A stretch of DNA of 64,000 bases from Erigeron canadensis (taxonomy: Eukaryota > Streptophyta > Magnoliopsida > Asterales > Asteraceae): the NCBI RefSeq assembly GCF_010389155.1, contig NC_057764.1:41052275-41116274 (forward strand), written 5' to 3'. Both the position numbers and the translations under genes were made by a program. This document shows positions 35,101 to 46,200 of the stretch, piece by piece. The notes under the pieces are model-generated. The model was not told the origin of the DNA and did no database searches. It was given only the letters and a program-made list of their open reading frames with translations. Position 1 is the first letter of the stretch. Every line of letters begins with the position of its first letter.

Positions 35101-36310
35101 AAAACCACGACCAAGCAATTCATTATTTAAAGTAATAGCAATCTTGCCGCTACCATGAATCATTACATAACCTTCAGGATCAAGTTTACCAATAGATACA
35201 AGATTCCGAGTAATTCTCGGTACATATAAGGTATTTACTAGTCTAATAGTCTTTCCGGTACTCATATGTAAAATTAAAGTTCCCATGGCTTCGACATCTA
35301 AGAGATCACCACTTCCAACTCTAAGCTTTCTTTGGCCCTTTGGTAGCTTCTGGATTGTAAGGAATCCCTGCATTGAGTTGGTCACATGAACCATAGAATC
35401 AGAGTCACCCTACCATGTATTAATAGGTACATCAGTCATAAAAAAATCAAATATTGCATAAAGTACGTTACCTTTCTTAGCTAGCCATTCCTTGAATTTA
35501 GGGCAATTTTTCTAAGTGTGCTCATTTGCACGACAGAATTTACAATGAAGTTTGCCACTCAAGGGATTAGAGCTAGAAGCAACTGCACCAGGATTGGTCT
35601 TAGGGACTTTATTTGCAGTCTTATTACCAAAATTACAAGATCTACCCTTCCTTTTCTTAGAATTAGCAGTGGTGGTAAGATGAACAGACTCAGGCTGTGC
35701 CAGTTTGAGGCGTTCCTTCTCTTGCACACACATCAAAATTAGATCACTCGTTGACCACTTATCCTTCATAGCATTGTAATTCACTTTGAAGGTGTCAAAA
35801 CGAGCAGGTAAGGATGTCATGATGAAATGCACAAGAAAGTTATCTGACACTTCCATTTCAAGGCTCTTAAGCTTATTAGCCATGTCAGTCATCTTCATGA
35901 TGTGTTCACGAACACCACTGCTACCATCATATTTCAGAGTAAGCATTTGCAGCATCAAGTTACTTGCCAGCGCCTTTAATGATCCCTTGAAATGATCCTC
36001 TAAAGATTTGAGGTATTCCTTCACTTTGTCAGAATCAGGAATTGCTCCTCGGATGCTGAGGTTGATTGTGTTCTTGACCAGCATAAGTGATAAGCGATTC
36101 GCCTTTTCCCATCTATCATAAGCCGCCTTATGTTCCCTAGTGGATTGCTCAGTAACGGCAGCAGGTTCATCCTGACGAATGGCAAGGTCGTAATCTAACA
36201 TGCCTAGAGTCAGCATCAGTTGATCCTTCCAAGAAGCGAAGTTCGCGCCAGTGAGTGGCTCAATGCCAAAGTTAGGTACTGACAGTGGAGATAAAGAAGA
36301 TATGAATTTA
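32176..36310 (-). pseudogene. Copia gag-pol remains with stops and frameshifts
   Basis: Gag (about 36310-35512) has the UBN2-type region (DHFKGSLKALA) and half of a zinc knuckle (CKFC, ending at a TAG). Next comes a short frame with a second TAG at the start of the protease region, whose expected DSG motif reads DSD. The block 35394-34678 has the GAG-pre-integrase region (HKRLGHISQDRM) and the integrase start (IHTDISGP); a one-base change in an A run ends it. The block 34646-32658 has SDRGGEY, GVAEKRN and the reverse transcriptase with [12 protein letters not shown] and the catalytic YVDDILL. Another frame change near 32660 leads into RNase H (YCDNSAAV, ADPMTKGLP), ending at 32176. At least two stops and two frame changes make it inactive. 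Confidence 0.9.
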
Positions 36311-36779
36311 TGATACGAGTTAAAGAAGGTTATTATAGTGACGTAGTTAGCTGTGTAAAGCGGACTAAGTGAGGTCTCTTAGAGTAATGAAACTAAATTA
36401 AGTATGCCTAATGTTCCTAAAGTTATGAGACTGTGACCATTATATTAATGAAGCAAGTGATAAGTATGCTTATAGTAAACACCAAAACCATAAGCTAAAA
36501 TTAGGCTCCACTTAGATGTTACATCACCTTTGGACAGAAGTAACTAATATCTAAGCGAAAAACATGAGCTTTAGGTTCGTGCAACACAACACTTATCTTT
36601 TGACCTTTGGGCACAAAATTAAGCATCGTGTATTTTATGCATGAAAAAGAGTTCCTTTTACCACACATAACATATTAAATCACCTTTGGGCAGAATTAAT
36701 ATGTTAAGTGTTTATTATGCAAAGGGAAAGAAAACGCAACACGAGAATCATATTTGACCTTTGGGCGCAAACAATGAAA

Positions 36780-36880
36780 CCATGTATTAGCGCGAAGCCC
36801 CCAAGCATTACGGGGGTCCGGGGGCAGCGCCCCTGGAAGCGGGGTCCAAGGGGCAGAGCCCCTGGCTGGGATCGAGCAAA
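36780..36880. repeat. GC-rich island in the copia leader
   Basis: Words such as GGGGCAGCGCCCCTGG and GGGGCAGAGCCCCTGG occur in near-tandem and can each fold back. The patch stands out in AT-rich sequence. Confidence 0.6.
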
Positions 36881-37179
36881 AATTTTCACCCTTAAAGTAC
36901 TATGGTAAAAATGTCTTAAAAAAAATCATTTCTGAAAAATTAGAGACAAATTTGACCATAAAATTATGGGGTTATTTTAAAGTCAAGGTTGTCATTTTAA
37001 GGCCGTATAATTTCAGATTTCGATAAAGACTAAATCAAAAGACGACTTAGGTTAACTCAAAATCAAATTCAATAAAGACTAAATCAAAATCGACTAAGAT
37101 TAATGTCGAATTCAATAGAGACTTAATCAAAAAACGACTTGAGTTAACGTCGAATTGAATAAAGTCTAAATCAAAAAAT

Positions 37180-37860
37180 TAATATACGGTCGAGTTCGAC
37201 TAGCTTGAGGTCGAACTCAACTAGCTTGAGTCGAAATTGACTAGCTCGTGGTTTAGCCAAGACTTATGATCGAAGTTTAGCCAGCTTGAGGGTCGACTAG
37301 CACCACAATTTAGGTCGAAGTTCGACTAGTGCAAGATGAGGTCGAGGTTAAGCTAGGTCGAGGTCGAGGTTAGGCTAGGTTGAGCTCGAGGTCGAGCCTA
37401 AGGTCGAGCTCGAGTGCATTAACTTAGAGGTCGAGCTCGAGTGTTTAGCTTATGGTCGAGCTCGAGTAAGTTAGTGAAGCAATGTAAGGTCGAGCTTGAC
37501 TAGTGTCCATAAGGTTGAGCTTGACTAGTATCCATAAGGTCGAGCTCAAGAGGAGCGGCCTAGAGGTCGAGCTCGAGCAAGAGTGAGGTCGGGCTCGAAG
37601 AAAGCTGAGGTCGAGCTCCAGTAGTCTTATGTAAGGTCAAGCTCGAGCTAGGTGATTAAGGTCGAGCTTGACTAGACTAGTTAGGTGGTCGAGTTCAACT
37701 TGTAAGCTTAGTGGTCGAGTTCGACTAGGGTGTTTAGGGTCGAGCTCGAGTGAGGTTAAATGAGGTCAAGCTCGAGCTATGAGCTTAAGGTCGAGCTCGA
37801 GCTATTTAGTTAACATCGAATTCGAGTTGTTTAGTCCATTGGTCGAGCTCGAGTGAAAAA
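37180..37860. repeat. Dispersed GGTCGAGCTCGAG array in the copia leader
   Basis: Variants of GGTCGAGCTCGAG(T), with occasional changes to GGTCGAGTTCGACT or GGTCGAGCTTGACT, recur roughly every 20-40 bases over about 680 bases, separated by unrelated AT-rich spacers. GAGCTC and CTCGAG are palindromes, so each copy is nearly self-complementary. I see no protein-coding potential. Confidence 0.85.
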
Positions 37861-38098
37861 CACGAATTACTTATCAAATTTTAGAGTAATTAGGATCAAA
37901 CTCAAAGAAATTAGTTGAGTTTTATCAAGAACACGAAGAACACAATTAAGATTCTTCAATTTTTTAAGAAAAAACGAGGCTTTTTATGATCAAAATTATA
38001 ACCAAAACCTTATTATCGTTTATTAAAATCACGTTTTTTAATTTTATAAACCATTTTCGGTTTTAATAATAATACGAATCAAGAAAACATAAACCTTT

Positions 38099-38110
38099 GC
38101 TCTGATGCCA
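38099..38110 (-). other. Copia primer-binding site
   Basis: Read on the minus strand, TGGCATCAGAGC follows the LTR end. It matches the common TGGTATCAGAGC (initiator-Met tRNA) at all but one base. Confidence 0.75.
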
Positions 38111-38112
38111 GA

Positions 38113-38562
38113 TGTTGGAGATAATATGATTCGTATTAATTAGTATAATGTAAACATGATTAATGATTACTTACCTGAAGATTCCGAGGAACCTGTTAGT
38201 TGATTCAGCATACGTGCCATTGTGATCGGTTCCCAAATTAAGATGATTATGGATTAGATGGGGAAGAAGAGAAAACACACACAAATAATGGGGCAGCCGA
38301 AATTAGTGATTGATTAGTCACTAATGACTTAATTATGTTATATTTATATATATAACATTTATACTTAGCCCCCTTGGTGTTTTGTGTGATGTGTATTATA
38401 AGTCTCTTTAATTCTAATCACCTAATGGGAAACCCTATATTATGTCATTAATGGTAAATACGCCCATCGTATATTTACCGACATAAGGATTTCAATTATT
38501 TGTCAATTATCATATCAGACTGATATATGATCGGTGAAGGTCACAACTACGTGAGTCCAACA
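38113..38562 (-). repeat. Copia LTR (right; 5' LTR of the element)
   Basis: 450 bases, about 98% identical to the left copy; the one length difference is a TA added to a TATATATA run. Confidence 0.9.
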
Positions 38563-39419
38563 AAAGAAGCAACACCTTTATCTCTCACAAGCACCACACC
38601 ACCACCACCACCACCACCCAATGGCCATAATCACGACGTCATCCTTTCTCCTTCATCATCACCACCACCAACCAGCCGTCGCACCCATCAAAAGAAGAAA
38701 AAGATTACGCCGCCTGTCGGAACTTTAGTCCGCTTGAGGTTTAGTCTGACCACCACTACCACACCACTTTCATCGTTTACCAACTACAATTGCTACCATA
38801 ACCCACTTGATATTTTTGAAGATCCAAAAACTCAAAGACAAAAATTCCCCTTTTTTAGTTTAGGGTTCTTCAAAATGATTGTTATGTAAAGATTTGTATC
38901 TATGTTTTCATCTGTTCATGTTTTCATTTATTATTTTATATGTATGTGGTGTCTTCACTGATGTATTTCTTTGATCTATGGTTTACTAAATGGTTAATTA
39001 TGATGCTTAACATAGATATAGATAGATATAGCATATATACACACAGATAAGCATGAAGATACATGATATACTCGTATATAATTAATAATTTAGAATCTTT
39101 TTATCACAAGTAGTCCCTGTGGTTATGGAATGGACGATTATACCCTCATGTTCAATACATGAGGGGTTTAACGGGGTAAAAGTGACGGCTGTTAGTGGCA
39201 GGGACGGTTAGTAATGAGAATGAATAGCATAGGGATACCTAATGATAAAAAAAAGTACAAAGATGAAAATGTGAATCGAACAAACCACGGGGACGATTTG
39301 TGACAATTTCTTTATAAAATTTAAACTCTAATAAACTCTCTAACAACCTTGACTATATACGGTTCTTGCTCTTGTACTTTCTATACGTTATAAAACAACA
39401 ACTTATATTCTATATACCA

Positions 39420-40440
39420 CACTGAAGTTGGAGCTTCTTGGAGACCCAACTTGCTACTCAAAAACGAATGTTGTGAAGATCCAAAAGCTTTAGTCATGAT
39501 GTTTGCTAGTTGCAAATGATTGGGAACATAAGCGGCTTGTAAAAATCCCCCATGCACCTTGTCTCTTGTAAAATAGCAATCAATATCTAAGTATTTGGTT
39601 CTGTCATGGTAACATGGATTTGCAGCTATTTGTTGTGCTGCTTTATTATCAAAAAAACAAAGTCAAAGAAACCTTAACAAGTATATGTAAATCCTTTAAC
39701 AGTTTGTAAGCCAGAATAATTCACAGATAGCGGCTGTCATACTCCCATACTCTGCTTACTCTGCTTATGTATATGATTTTGAGACAGTTGCCTACTTCTT
39801 TGTTATCCAATAAACCAAAGCATGTCCTAAGAAAATGCAGTAACCAGTGAGTGACCTTTTTGTCATCAAGCATGAAGCCCAATCTACGTCACTAAATCCC
39901 GTGACCTTAAGTTCCCTTTAGATATCTCAACAAGTGAAATGCAGCTATCATATGGAGTTTATTTTACGACATATGAGATATAAGGTCTGGTTAATGACAA
40001 GTATAATAACCTTCCAACCAACCTTCTATAAGCATCCGGTGAAGTGAGTAATTGACGTTTATCTAGAGACAATTTAGCATAAGTAGGAAAAGGAAACCCA
40101 ACTGGCACCAGTTAATCCTACATCTTTAAGAATATCCAAATGTATTTTCTTTGGTTAAGATATGTTACTAAATCAATTCTGCACAACTCTATATGTACCT
40201 GGCTAGTTGCAATGGCAACTAAAGCCCTCTGCTTTTGCAATGGAAGAGAAAGTATGCATGTAATCAGTACCATCTTGTTGATTAAAACCTCTAATAACCA
40301 ACCTTGTCTGGAGTCTTTCCACTATGTCATCTAGAAGATACTTGGTCCGGTAAACCCATTTTGAAGGAATGGCCATATGATAAGGACGTAAAGTGGTAAG
40401 ACTCCAAGTATTGTTTTATTCTAAAGCCAACAATTAGATA
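39420..40440 (-). pseudogene. Old copia reverse transcriptase/RNase H remnant
   Basis: Minus-strand translation in changing frames gives pieces of a second copia polyprotein: RTKYLLDD and ERLQTRLVIRGFNQQ (about 40370-40260), LDKRQLLTSPDAYRRLVGRL (about 40060-39990), a [10 protein letters not shown] piece (about 39840), and the RNase H end NPCYHDRTKYLDIDCYF (about 39620-39570). Stops and gaps are frequent and no LTR is visible. It is unrelated to the inserted 7-kb element and much older. Confidence 0.75.
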
Positions 40441-42159
40441 CTATTAAGTTTGATCGACGATTTTGCTTTAAAGACGGCTCAAAGAACGACAATATTCAAG
40501 GAAGAATGAAAAAATGGTAATTTTCAACTACTTTTATGATAAGGAATTTTATTTTTAATCATAAACAATAACCTAGAAGCAGTTCTCAATCGAGTGTTGC
40601 TATACATACAAAATTAAGAAATAATAATTGTCCCCTAAATGGATGCAATTAACTTAACAACACTCACTTACATTAATCCTCATTACAACACTCAAAACCT
40701 ATACTATAAGAACCAGTCAACCGATAATGTAGGTTTGAAGGGAAAAACATTCATTAGTATCTTATATATTATCTTCGTCTATATATTACCACATGGCCAT
40801 CAGCGCTAGTAAGACAGAAACCATAATGCTAGATGAAATCTTTCTTATCAGGTGCCATAAATAAAGGAAAGGAAATTTGATGCAACAATCAAACAAATAA
40901 AACAGAGATAATTCTGTTTTTTACCCGTTCATGCCATGTACCACACATGTGCAACTGGTCCACGTATTATCACTATTATAATATCATATCACACACTCTA
41001 TTTTTTTCTTTTCAAACACAATATATATATAATAATTAAGAGATCTTATAAAGTTGCATCTCAAGTAGAAAAATAAGTCTGAAGCTATCAACGTGTTGGC
41101 AGGCAACATATATAGACCATATCAAACCGATGCCAAAATGGTACCTTTTTTCCACATTCGTAGCAAAATTTAGTTCCGCATTTGCATGATATCAATGGTT
41201 AAAGGTTATCTCTATCATCATAGAGTCATAGACAATATGAATAAATGTGACGAATGAAGTATCAATTATTATTACAAAATTTAAAAGAGGGGTATAGTAC
41301 TTACACACAAAATAAAAAAAGGAACACCTTGGTACTTTAAGCACAACTAATATTATCTTTTATTTGTATATGGACTAACCCACTCAACCCCGAAATCTAA
41401 CAGCTTTCCTTATCTTTTCACATGTTCGAAAAAAAACAAATTCCGAGCAAACCAACAGGGATTTATGTTTCCGTATTTGGGGTGCCTACGTATATAATTG
41501 ACTAACCTTTTCAAATATATACAAAAGTATCTAAGTAATGTATTAAGATTCTAAAGTTGAGTTAACTAATTTAAAGCTGAAATTAGACAATTTTTAATCT
41601 TTAAATTAAAGGTTAAGATTCAAATATCAAATTTATTTAATTTTAATTTTTATCAAAAAGTTTAAATCTCACCAACTTATCTATAAATTTGATCCATTTT
41701 TAAAGGATTCTTATCCCTAAGTAATACGGTATTTTGGGTGATCATATATATATATATGGTAACACTCCGGTAAAAACATATATATATATACACATATAAG
41801 ATTTTGTTTTGTAAAAATTCATATGGTTACGTGTTAAAAAAACGTATGGACACGGTACGTGAGTTGCTCTCATCCGTTCTAAAGGGGTTGTCACCGGACG
41901 CATATGAGAATGGTATGGATTTGATAGACGGCGATCCAAGAGATGGTAGGGTTGTATACGGTATGGGTGTAGCCCTTAACTCTAAGGAAAAAGCCCTTAG
42001 AGATGGATTTTTAGTAGTTCTTACGGTTCTCACTTGATCCCTTCACTACATATATATGTATATATATAAATTAATTTCTATATATGGTAGGTTTATCAAT
42101 TTGGCAATAACCCAGTGGTACCTTTCACCCATGATGTTTAGAGCCCACATTGTAAGTCT
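40441..42159. other. Intergenic, AT-rich
   Basis: I see no convincing gene. An open frame at 41804-42037 (containing KGLSPDAYENGMDLIDG) is short, has no recognised family and lies beside a transposon; I treat it as unproven. AT microsatellites occur at 41746-41798 and 42048-42068. Confidence 0.35.
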
Positions 42160-42162
42160 TAA

Positions 42163-42785
42163 GGGTGCACGGAGTGCCCCGGTGACCGAATAGGTATCGG
42201 TCCGGTACCTAAGGGAACACGTGGTACTGGTACCGATAGAGTGAGGAGGAGATTAGGGACTGTGGTGCCGGTTTCACTGCGGTTATTGTGACCGTTATCG
42301 ATGATTGATTTATAAGAAAAACGTATTTTTCTTTTCTTCTTTTTTTTTGCCCCCGTTTTTTTCTTCTTTCTTATTTTCTTCTCTTTTGTGGCTTTCTGTT
42401 TCTTCCTTTGTTTCTTTCTACCGCCATTTTTTCCGGTCATCCTTTTTTTCAGGTGAGTGAGAAAGAAGAGAGGAGATACTCGCATAGAATATTGATAGCG
42501 GGAGGGCGGGACGTCATATGTGTCAAACGTGTGATGTTGTATTTATTATCAAGATATATAGATAGATTTTTATATAATAAAAATATTAACTTAACACTAT
42601 CTGATTTTGAATAATTTTTATTATTATTGTTTAAGTTAAATTATATTAGTTTTCAAATGAATAAATAGAAAATAAATTATATATAAAAGGGTGTGGATGG
42701 GCGGAGAAGCAATCCATGTCATTAGGGAGCGAGTGCGGGGAGGAGGAGAAAAAACGGGGAGGGGTGGTGAGGCACTCCCCCACCC
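42163..42785. mobile_element. PIF/Harbinger-type non-autonomous element (623 bp)
   Basis: The left end GGGTGCACGGAGTGCC and the complement of the right end (GGGTGGGGGAGTGCC) are inverted repeats, flanked by TAA on both sides (42160-42162 and 42786-42788). No transposase. Lys-rich and C/T-rich low-complexity sequence in the middle gives spurious open frames. Confidence 0.65.
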
Positions 42786-43082
42786 TAAGTGACAAGGGTT
42801 TCGATACTCGGGGGTACCCATATCTTATGAGAACTAAGCGAAGGTGTTTCGCCGAACATCTAAAATCTTACGGGATGATATAAATAGGTATCCAAGCTAA
42901 AAGGTACGAGGGGGGAGTGATATATGTGGGTATCTAAGCTAAAGGATACCGGACAGGTTTCTTTCCTTCAAACAAATTTTTTTTTCACTTATGACGAGGT
43001 TGATAATTCTTTGAGATCTATTTAATTAGTGATAAGGGTCTAAAAAAACATATTTTTAATGTTCACGAGTAATATACGTCTT

Positions 43083-43763
43083 CTAGAAAAAATAATTAAG
43101 AAGAACAAACCTGCATTTAAGAATCCAGCAACCAACTCTGTAACAATATAGATCAATCTCAATACAGTGGCCACACTTGGGGCATCTCTTCCAGTTCCAT
43201 CCATTCTTCTCGCAAACCACAGCAAAATCGACATTGTTTCCGTCCCTCGTCTCTTCGCACGTGTAGCCATCATGCCACGGAACCTTACACTGGAAACAAA
43301 AGGGTTTCGTGCAAGCAGGGCAAACACATCTCTTCACATTGCCATCCCCAAACTCGTTCATAATCAACTCCGAGCACTCGTTGTTAGGGCAATAAACTCC
43401 TTCAAAGCCCAACGCCGTCGACTCACATAACGCGTCACACCATCGGGTGAACAGCCGGTTTGAAACAATGGGGCGGCATGACAGGGGATCGAGAGAGTGA
43501 GCACATGTGGTGCAAGGGCATTTGATGTCTGAGACGTTGTCTTCGAGTTTTGTTTGTATATATCTGATGACACAATCCGTGCAGAACCGGTGGATGCATC
43601 GATTGCTGTTTTGGAACTGTTTGTTCGGAAACATCACGGGTTCAAAGCAGATGTCGCATGTGACCAACAATGAATCTTCATCATCCAGAAGAGATAGTTG
43701 TGCTAGGCTCTTTGGAATTCTTATTATTAGATCATCCGCCATCGGATAAAGACGGAATTCCAA
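43083..43763 (-). CDS. RBR-type E3 ubiquitin ligase, RING2 incomplete
   Basis: The frame opens at 43763 (or ATG 43742) and gives up to 226 residues. RING1 is clear (CDICFEPV at C36/C39, then C56, H58, C61, C64, C82, C87). The IBR follows (C125, C130, C146/C148, C151, C156, C159, H164, C169), then the start of RING2 (RCPKCGHCIE, with C207 and C212). RBR ligases load ubiquitin onto a RING2 cysteine before transfer. Here RING2 lacks the final CxxxFCYxCG part: after VGC the sequence reads WILKCRFVLLNYFF and stops. A GT lies just after KC-R, so a further exon is possible, but I found no matching continuation down to 42400; a PIF element lies there. Either the gene is 3'-truncated or the last exon is too diverged to see. 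Confidence 0.6.
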   Translation of the reverse strand: MEFRLYPMADDLIIRIPKSLAQLSLLDDEDSLLVTCDICFEPVMFPNKQFQNSNRCIHRFCTDCVIRYIQTKLEDNVSDIKCPCTTCAHSLDPLSCRPIVSNRLFTRWCDALCESTALGFEGVYCPNNECSELIMNEFGDGNVKRCVCPACTKPFCFQCKVPWHDGYTCEETRDGNNVDFAVVCEKNGWNWKRCPKCGHCIEIDLYCYRVGCWILKCRFVLLNYFF

Positions 43764-44179
43764 ACTTAGGTTTATTATTCGTTTCCTCTGTCGATCGAAT
43801 TATAGCTAAAGATTTTGTAAGTTTTCCTAAAAAATCTATAGATATCGTATTTAATGTAAGATTTAAAGATTATCTGTTTCCTTTGATTTTATCTCGATCG
43901 AATTGTCGCTAAAGATTTTCTATATTTTCCTAAAAAATCTAAAAATATCGTAATAAATGCGGAAAGGTATCCGCACACATAGAATATTTGGTACTTTTTA
44001 TTTTAGAGTTTTGTTAGTGACAGCCCTTAGGGTTGACAGTAAAAACTAATTGGGTGCATTAAAATTTGTACTTTGCTGTTAGAAAAATCAGAGGGCGATT
44101 TTTAATATACAATGTACAAGTTTTTAAGCATGTAATATGTTGTTAGTGACAGCCTTAGGGCTATCATTATCATTTTCCT
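43764..44179. other. Short repeats upstream of the RBR gene
   Basis: A block of about 70 bases (TCGATCGAATT, then GCTAAAGATTTT and TTTTCCTAAAAAATCTA) at 43793-43860 recurs at 43894-43960. At 44010-44170 GTTAGTGACAGCCCTTAGGG and GTTAGTGACAGCCTTAGGGC bracket about 110 bases, possibly a small MITE. No gene. Confidence 0.4.
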
Positions 44180-44180
44180 T

Positions 44181-44392
44181 TATTTTATCATTGATCAATC
44201 AATATTTGGTACGATTAATTTTTATTTTATTTATGTTACAGATATCCTGGGCTTATAATAGCAACTATTGAATAAGTTTGAACGTAAATTTTTAATCGAA
44301 ATTCTTCTGGTGGCGGGATCCATTGATTGTGATATTTCCTATATATGATGTTCTTTCAGAGCGAAGTGTTGACGGGGATTTTCATGTTTTAA
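44181..44392 (+). pseudogene. Relic exon 4 of the NiaP/OCT7-like transporter
   Basis: This sequence matches intron 3 end plus exon 4 of the transporter gene at 26572-26755: CAATCAATATTTGG, the acceptor TTACAGA, TCCTGGGCTTATAAT, GAATAAGTTTGAACG, then TTCTTCTGGTGGC and ATGTTCTTTCA. A five-base loss after ACTATT shifts the frame into stops. It is closer to the first transporter gene than to the two downstream ones. Nothing else of the gene is found beside it. Confidence 0.85.
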
Positions 44393-45797
44393 AATTTAGA
44401 AAGAAAAAGAAAAAATTTTATTAATGAGAAAATGTGTTTTGTATGTATAAAGTTAGAGTTTGATTTTAAGTGTCATAAAAAAAATTGATTTGAAAGAAAA
44501 ATAATCATACAATAAATAAAATAGATAAAAAAAATATTAAATTGTTGGATAAATAAGTAAAGATAATACTTGGTTGAAGTGTTTTTTTAAAAACCCTAAA
44601 AAAATATTGTGAAAACTATTTTGAATCACATATTTATCCCGTATATATTAAAATAATAAAAAAATGATTTATTTTATTCAAATTGTTTTTTTTCAAAAGT
44701 ATACCTGGTAGTAGACGGAAAAAAACTGTGTAATCTTAGAAATTTTGTCATCTTTTATTAAAGATAAAACTCGATAAACTATTAACGACTTTTTAAAAAT
44801 TTTTTTATACGTGTATAAAAGAAAAATAACCTTGACATGAAAAGGATAAAAAGATATATTAATTAACAAAAATATGTTTCGTATATCATTATAAGAACAA
44901 CCATACACATATATAGAAAATCGTTACATACTACAATGTTGAAACAATATATAATATAGCCTAAACTTGAATATATAAATGGTTAAAGAAAATAGAAGAT
45001 AACAAAAAGAAAGTAACGTAAAATCTGAGTATAACTATCGAAGATTAGAAAAAAAGAAAAGGATTTAGGCAAATCCATATGCTAAGAATCAAATCAAAAG
45101 TAAGAGTTTTATAGGAACTCAAATTAAAATTTTAATTTTAATTATAATAATGTTTACAAACTAGATTATTATTCCGCGTAATACGCGAGTGAACACATAT
45201 AATTAGTATAATGTTACTGTATATTTAAAAATCATATATAAACACTTATATACTACATGTTAAGAAGAAGTTGATATTATGATTTATGAATTATTGTTTA
45301 TTAATTATGTAAGTTATAAAATATACATTACTATTTGTATAAAGATGGTCTAAAATGTCATTGACCTTAATGAAGTCTTACCATTTTTTTTCCACTTTTA
45401 CAGTATTCAATATTTTTAATTTTACTTTATTTTTAACATCATATTGCTTTGTACACAAAATGTGAACAAAAGACAAAAGCGTACCACTCATTCGCTTTCA
45501 ATATCGAGTTGATCGGATAAAAACTTGCATTAGTGTGACTCAAATTAATGCGTCTATTCGTCAAATACTCATCCAAACTTCAATGTTCTAATAATCAAAT
45601 ATATACAATTAATCAGTATAATAGATAAAAATATTTAAAAAAATATTAAACACAATGACAATATTTAATCCCATTAGTGTGTGATGATTGTGAAATAAGG
45701 AATGAAAAAAATATGGTATAAACAATCATACAGAATACCATTAAGAAAAATATGGCACACAATGATTATCAATCTTTGCATTTAAATGAAATTCGAA

Positions 45798-46200
45798 GAC
45801 ATATGTTTTACAAAAATTTAGTCACATTATCTCAAACATTTATTATTTAAATAAAATTTTACTATCTATTTATAATTTTTAAATTTTAGAGTCAACCAAA
45901 TCCCAATTATCCGACCCACAGTTATTAATTATACATTTGTATCTAAATAGTCACAAGTTTTCAATCTAAAAATTGAATATTGATAAGATCATAATTAATT
46001 TTTTGCATTTAAATAAATATTCAAGACATATGTTTTACAAAGATTTAGTCACATTATCCCAAACATATATGATTTTTAAATTTTAGAGTCAAGCAAATCC
46101 CAATTATCCAACACACGGTTATTAATTATACATTTGTATCTAAATAATCACAACTTTCCAATCCTAAAAATTGAATATTGATAAGGTCATTATTAATTTA
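45798..46200. repeat. Tandem duplication, unit about 227 bp
   Basis: GACATATGTTTTACAAA starts at 45798 and 46025; both copies go on through TTTTAGAGTCAA, AAATCCCAATTATCC, TTATTAATTATACATTTG and AAAATTGAATATTGATAAG. The second copy lacks about 40 bases. Confidence 0.8.

Larger units (their letters stand above)
31409..38562 (-). mobile_element. Ty1/copia LTR retrotransposon (7.15 kb), defective
   Basis: LTRs at 31409-31856 (448 bases) and 38113-38562 (450 bases) start TGTTGG and end CCAACA; by eye they differ at nine positions plus a two-base indel (about 98%). AAAGA flanks both sides (31404-31408 and 38563-38567). The element is oriented minus: TGGCATCAGAGC, a near match to the initiator-Met tRNA primer site, lies beside the right LTR (38099-38110), and a purine tract lies beside the left LTR. 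Domains on the minus strand run gag, protease region, integrase, reverse transcriptase, RNase H, the copia order. The leader between primer site and gag is unusually long (about 1.8 kb) and contains a GGTCGAGCTCGAG array. Confidence 0.93.
31380..38889 (+). pseudogene. Small Pro/Ser-rich ORF in the MULE, disrupted by copia
   Basis: An ATG at 31380 opens a frame (MADLLKDEK) that is cut at 31408 by the copia element. It resumes in frame at 38568, after the second copy of the AAAGA target repeat, and runs to TAA at 38887-38889. The intact form would have 116 codons, with poly-Pro, a Ser/Pro run (ILSPSSSPPPTS), a basic patch (RRTHQKKKK) and a C-terminus ending KMIVM. I do not recognise it. It may be a host gene piece carried by the MULE (Pack-MULE-like) or part of the element; the intact ORF is now lost. 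Confidence 0.5.
30751..39312. mobile_element. Non-autonomous MULE with long inverted repeats, split by a copia element
   Basis: Left (30751-30924) and right (39140-39312) ends are inverted copies of about 174 bases, starting GAGAAATTATCACAAATC and AAGAAATTGTCACAAATC. TATAAAATT lies directly outside both (30742-30750 and 39313-39321), a 9-base duplication. Long inverted repeats with a 9-base duplication are the mark of Mutator-like elements. Without the 7.15-kb copia insertion and one copy of its target repeat the element is about 1.4 kb. It has no transposase but holds one small plus-strand ORF (31380 to 38889). Confidence 0.85.

Noticed and set aside
41804..42037. 77-codon frame containing KGLSPDAYENGMDLIDG
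   Set aside because: No recognised family, the opposite strand is also open, and it sits in transposon-rich sequence; evidence is too thin for a gene call.
42100..42160. AACCCAGTGGTACC considered as a tRNA or SINE A box
   Set aside because: No B box follows at a suitable distance and no tRNA fold is visible.
42159..42485. Lys-rich 108-codon minus frame
   Set aside because: Low-complexity C/T-rich sequence inside a PIF-type element.
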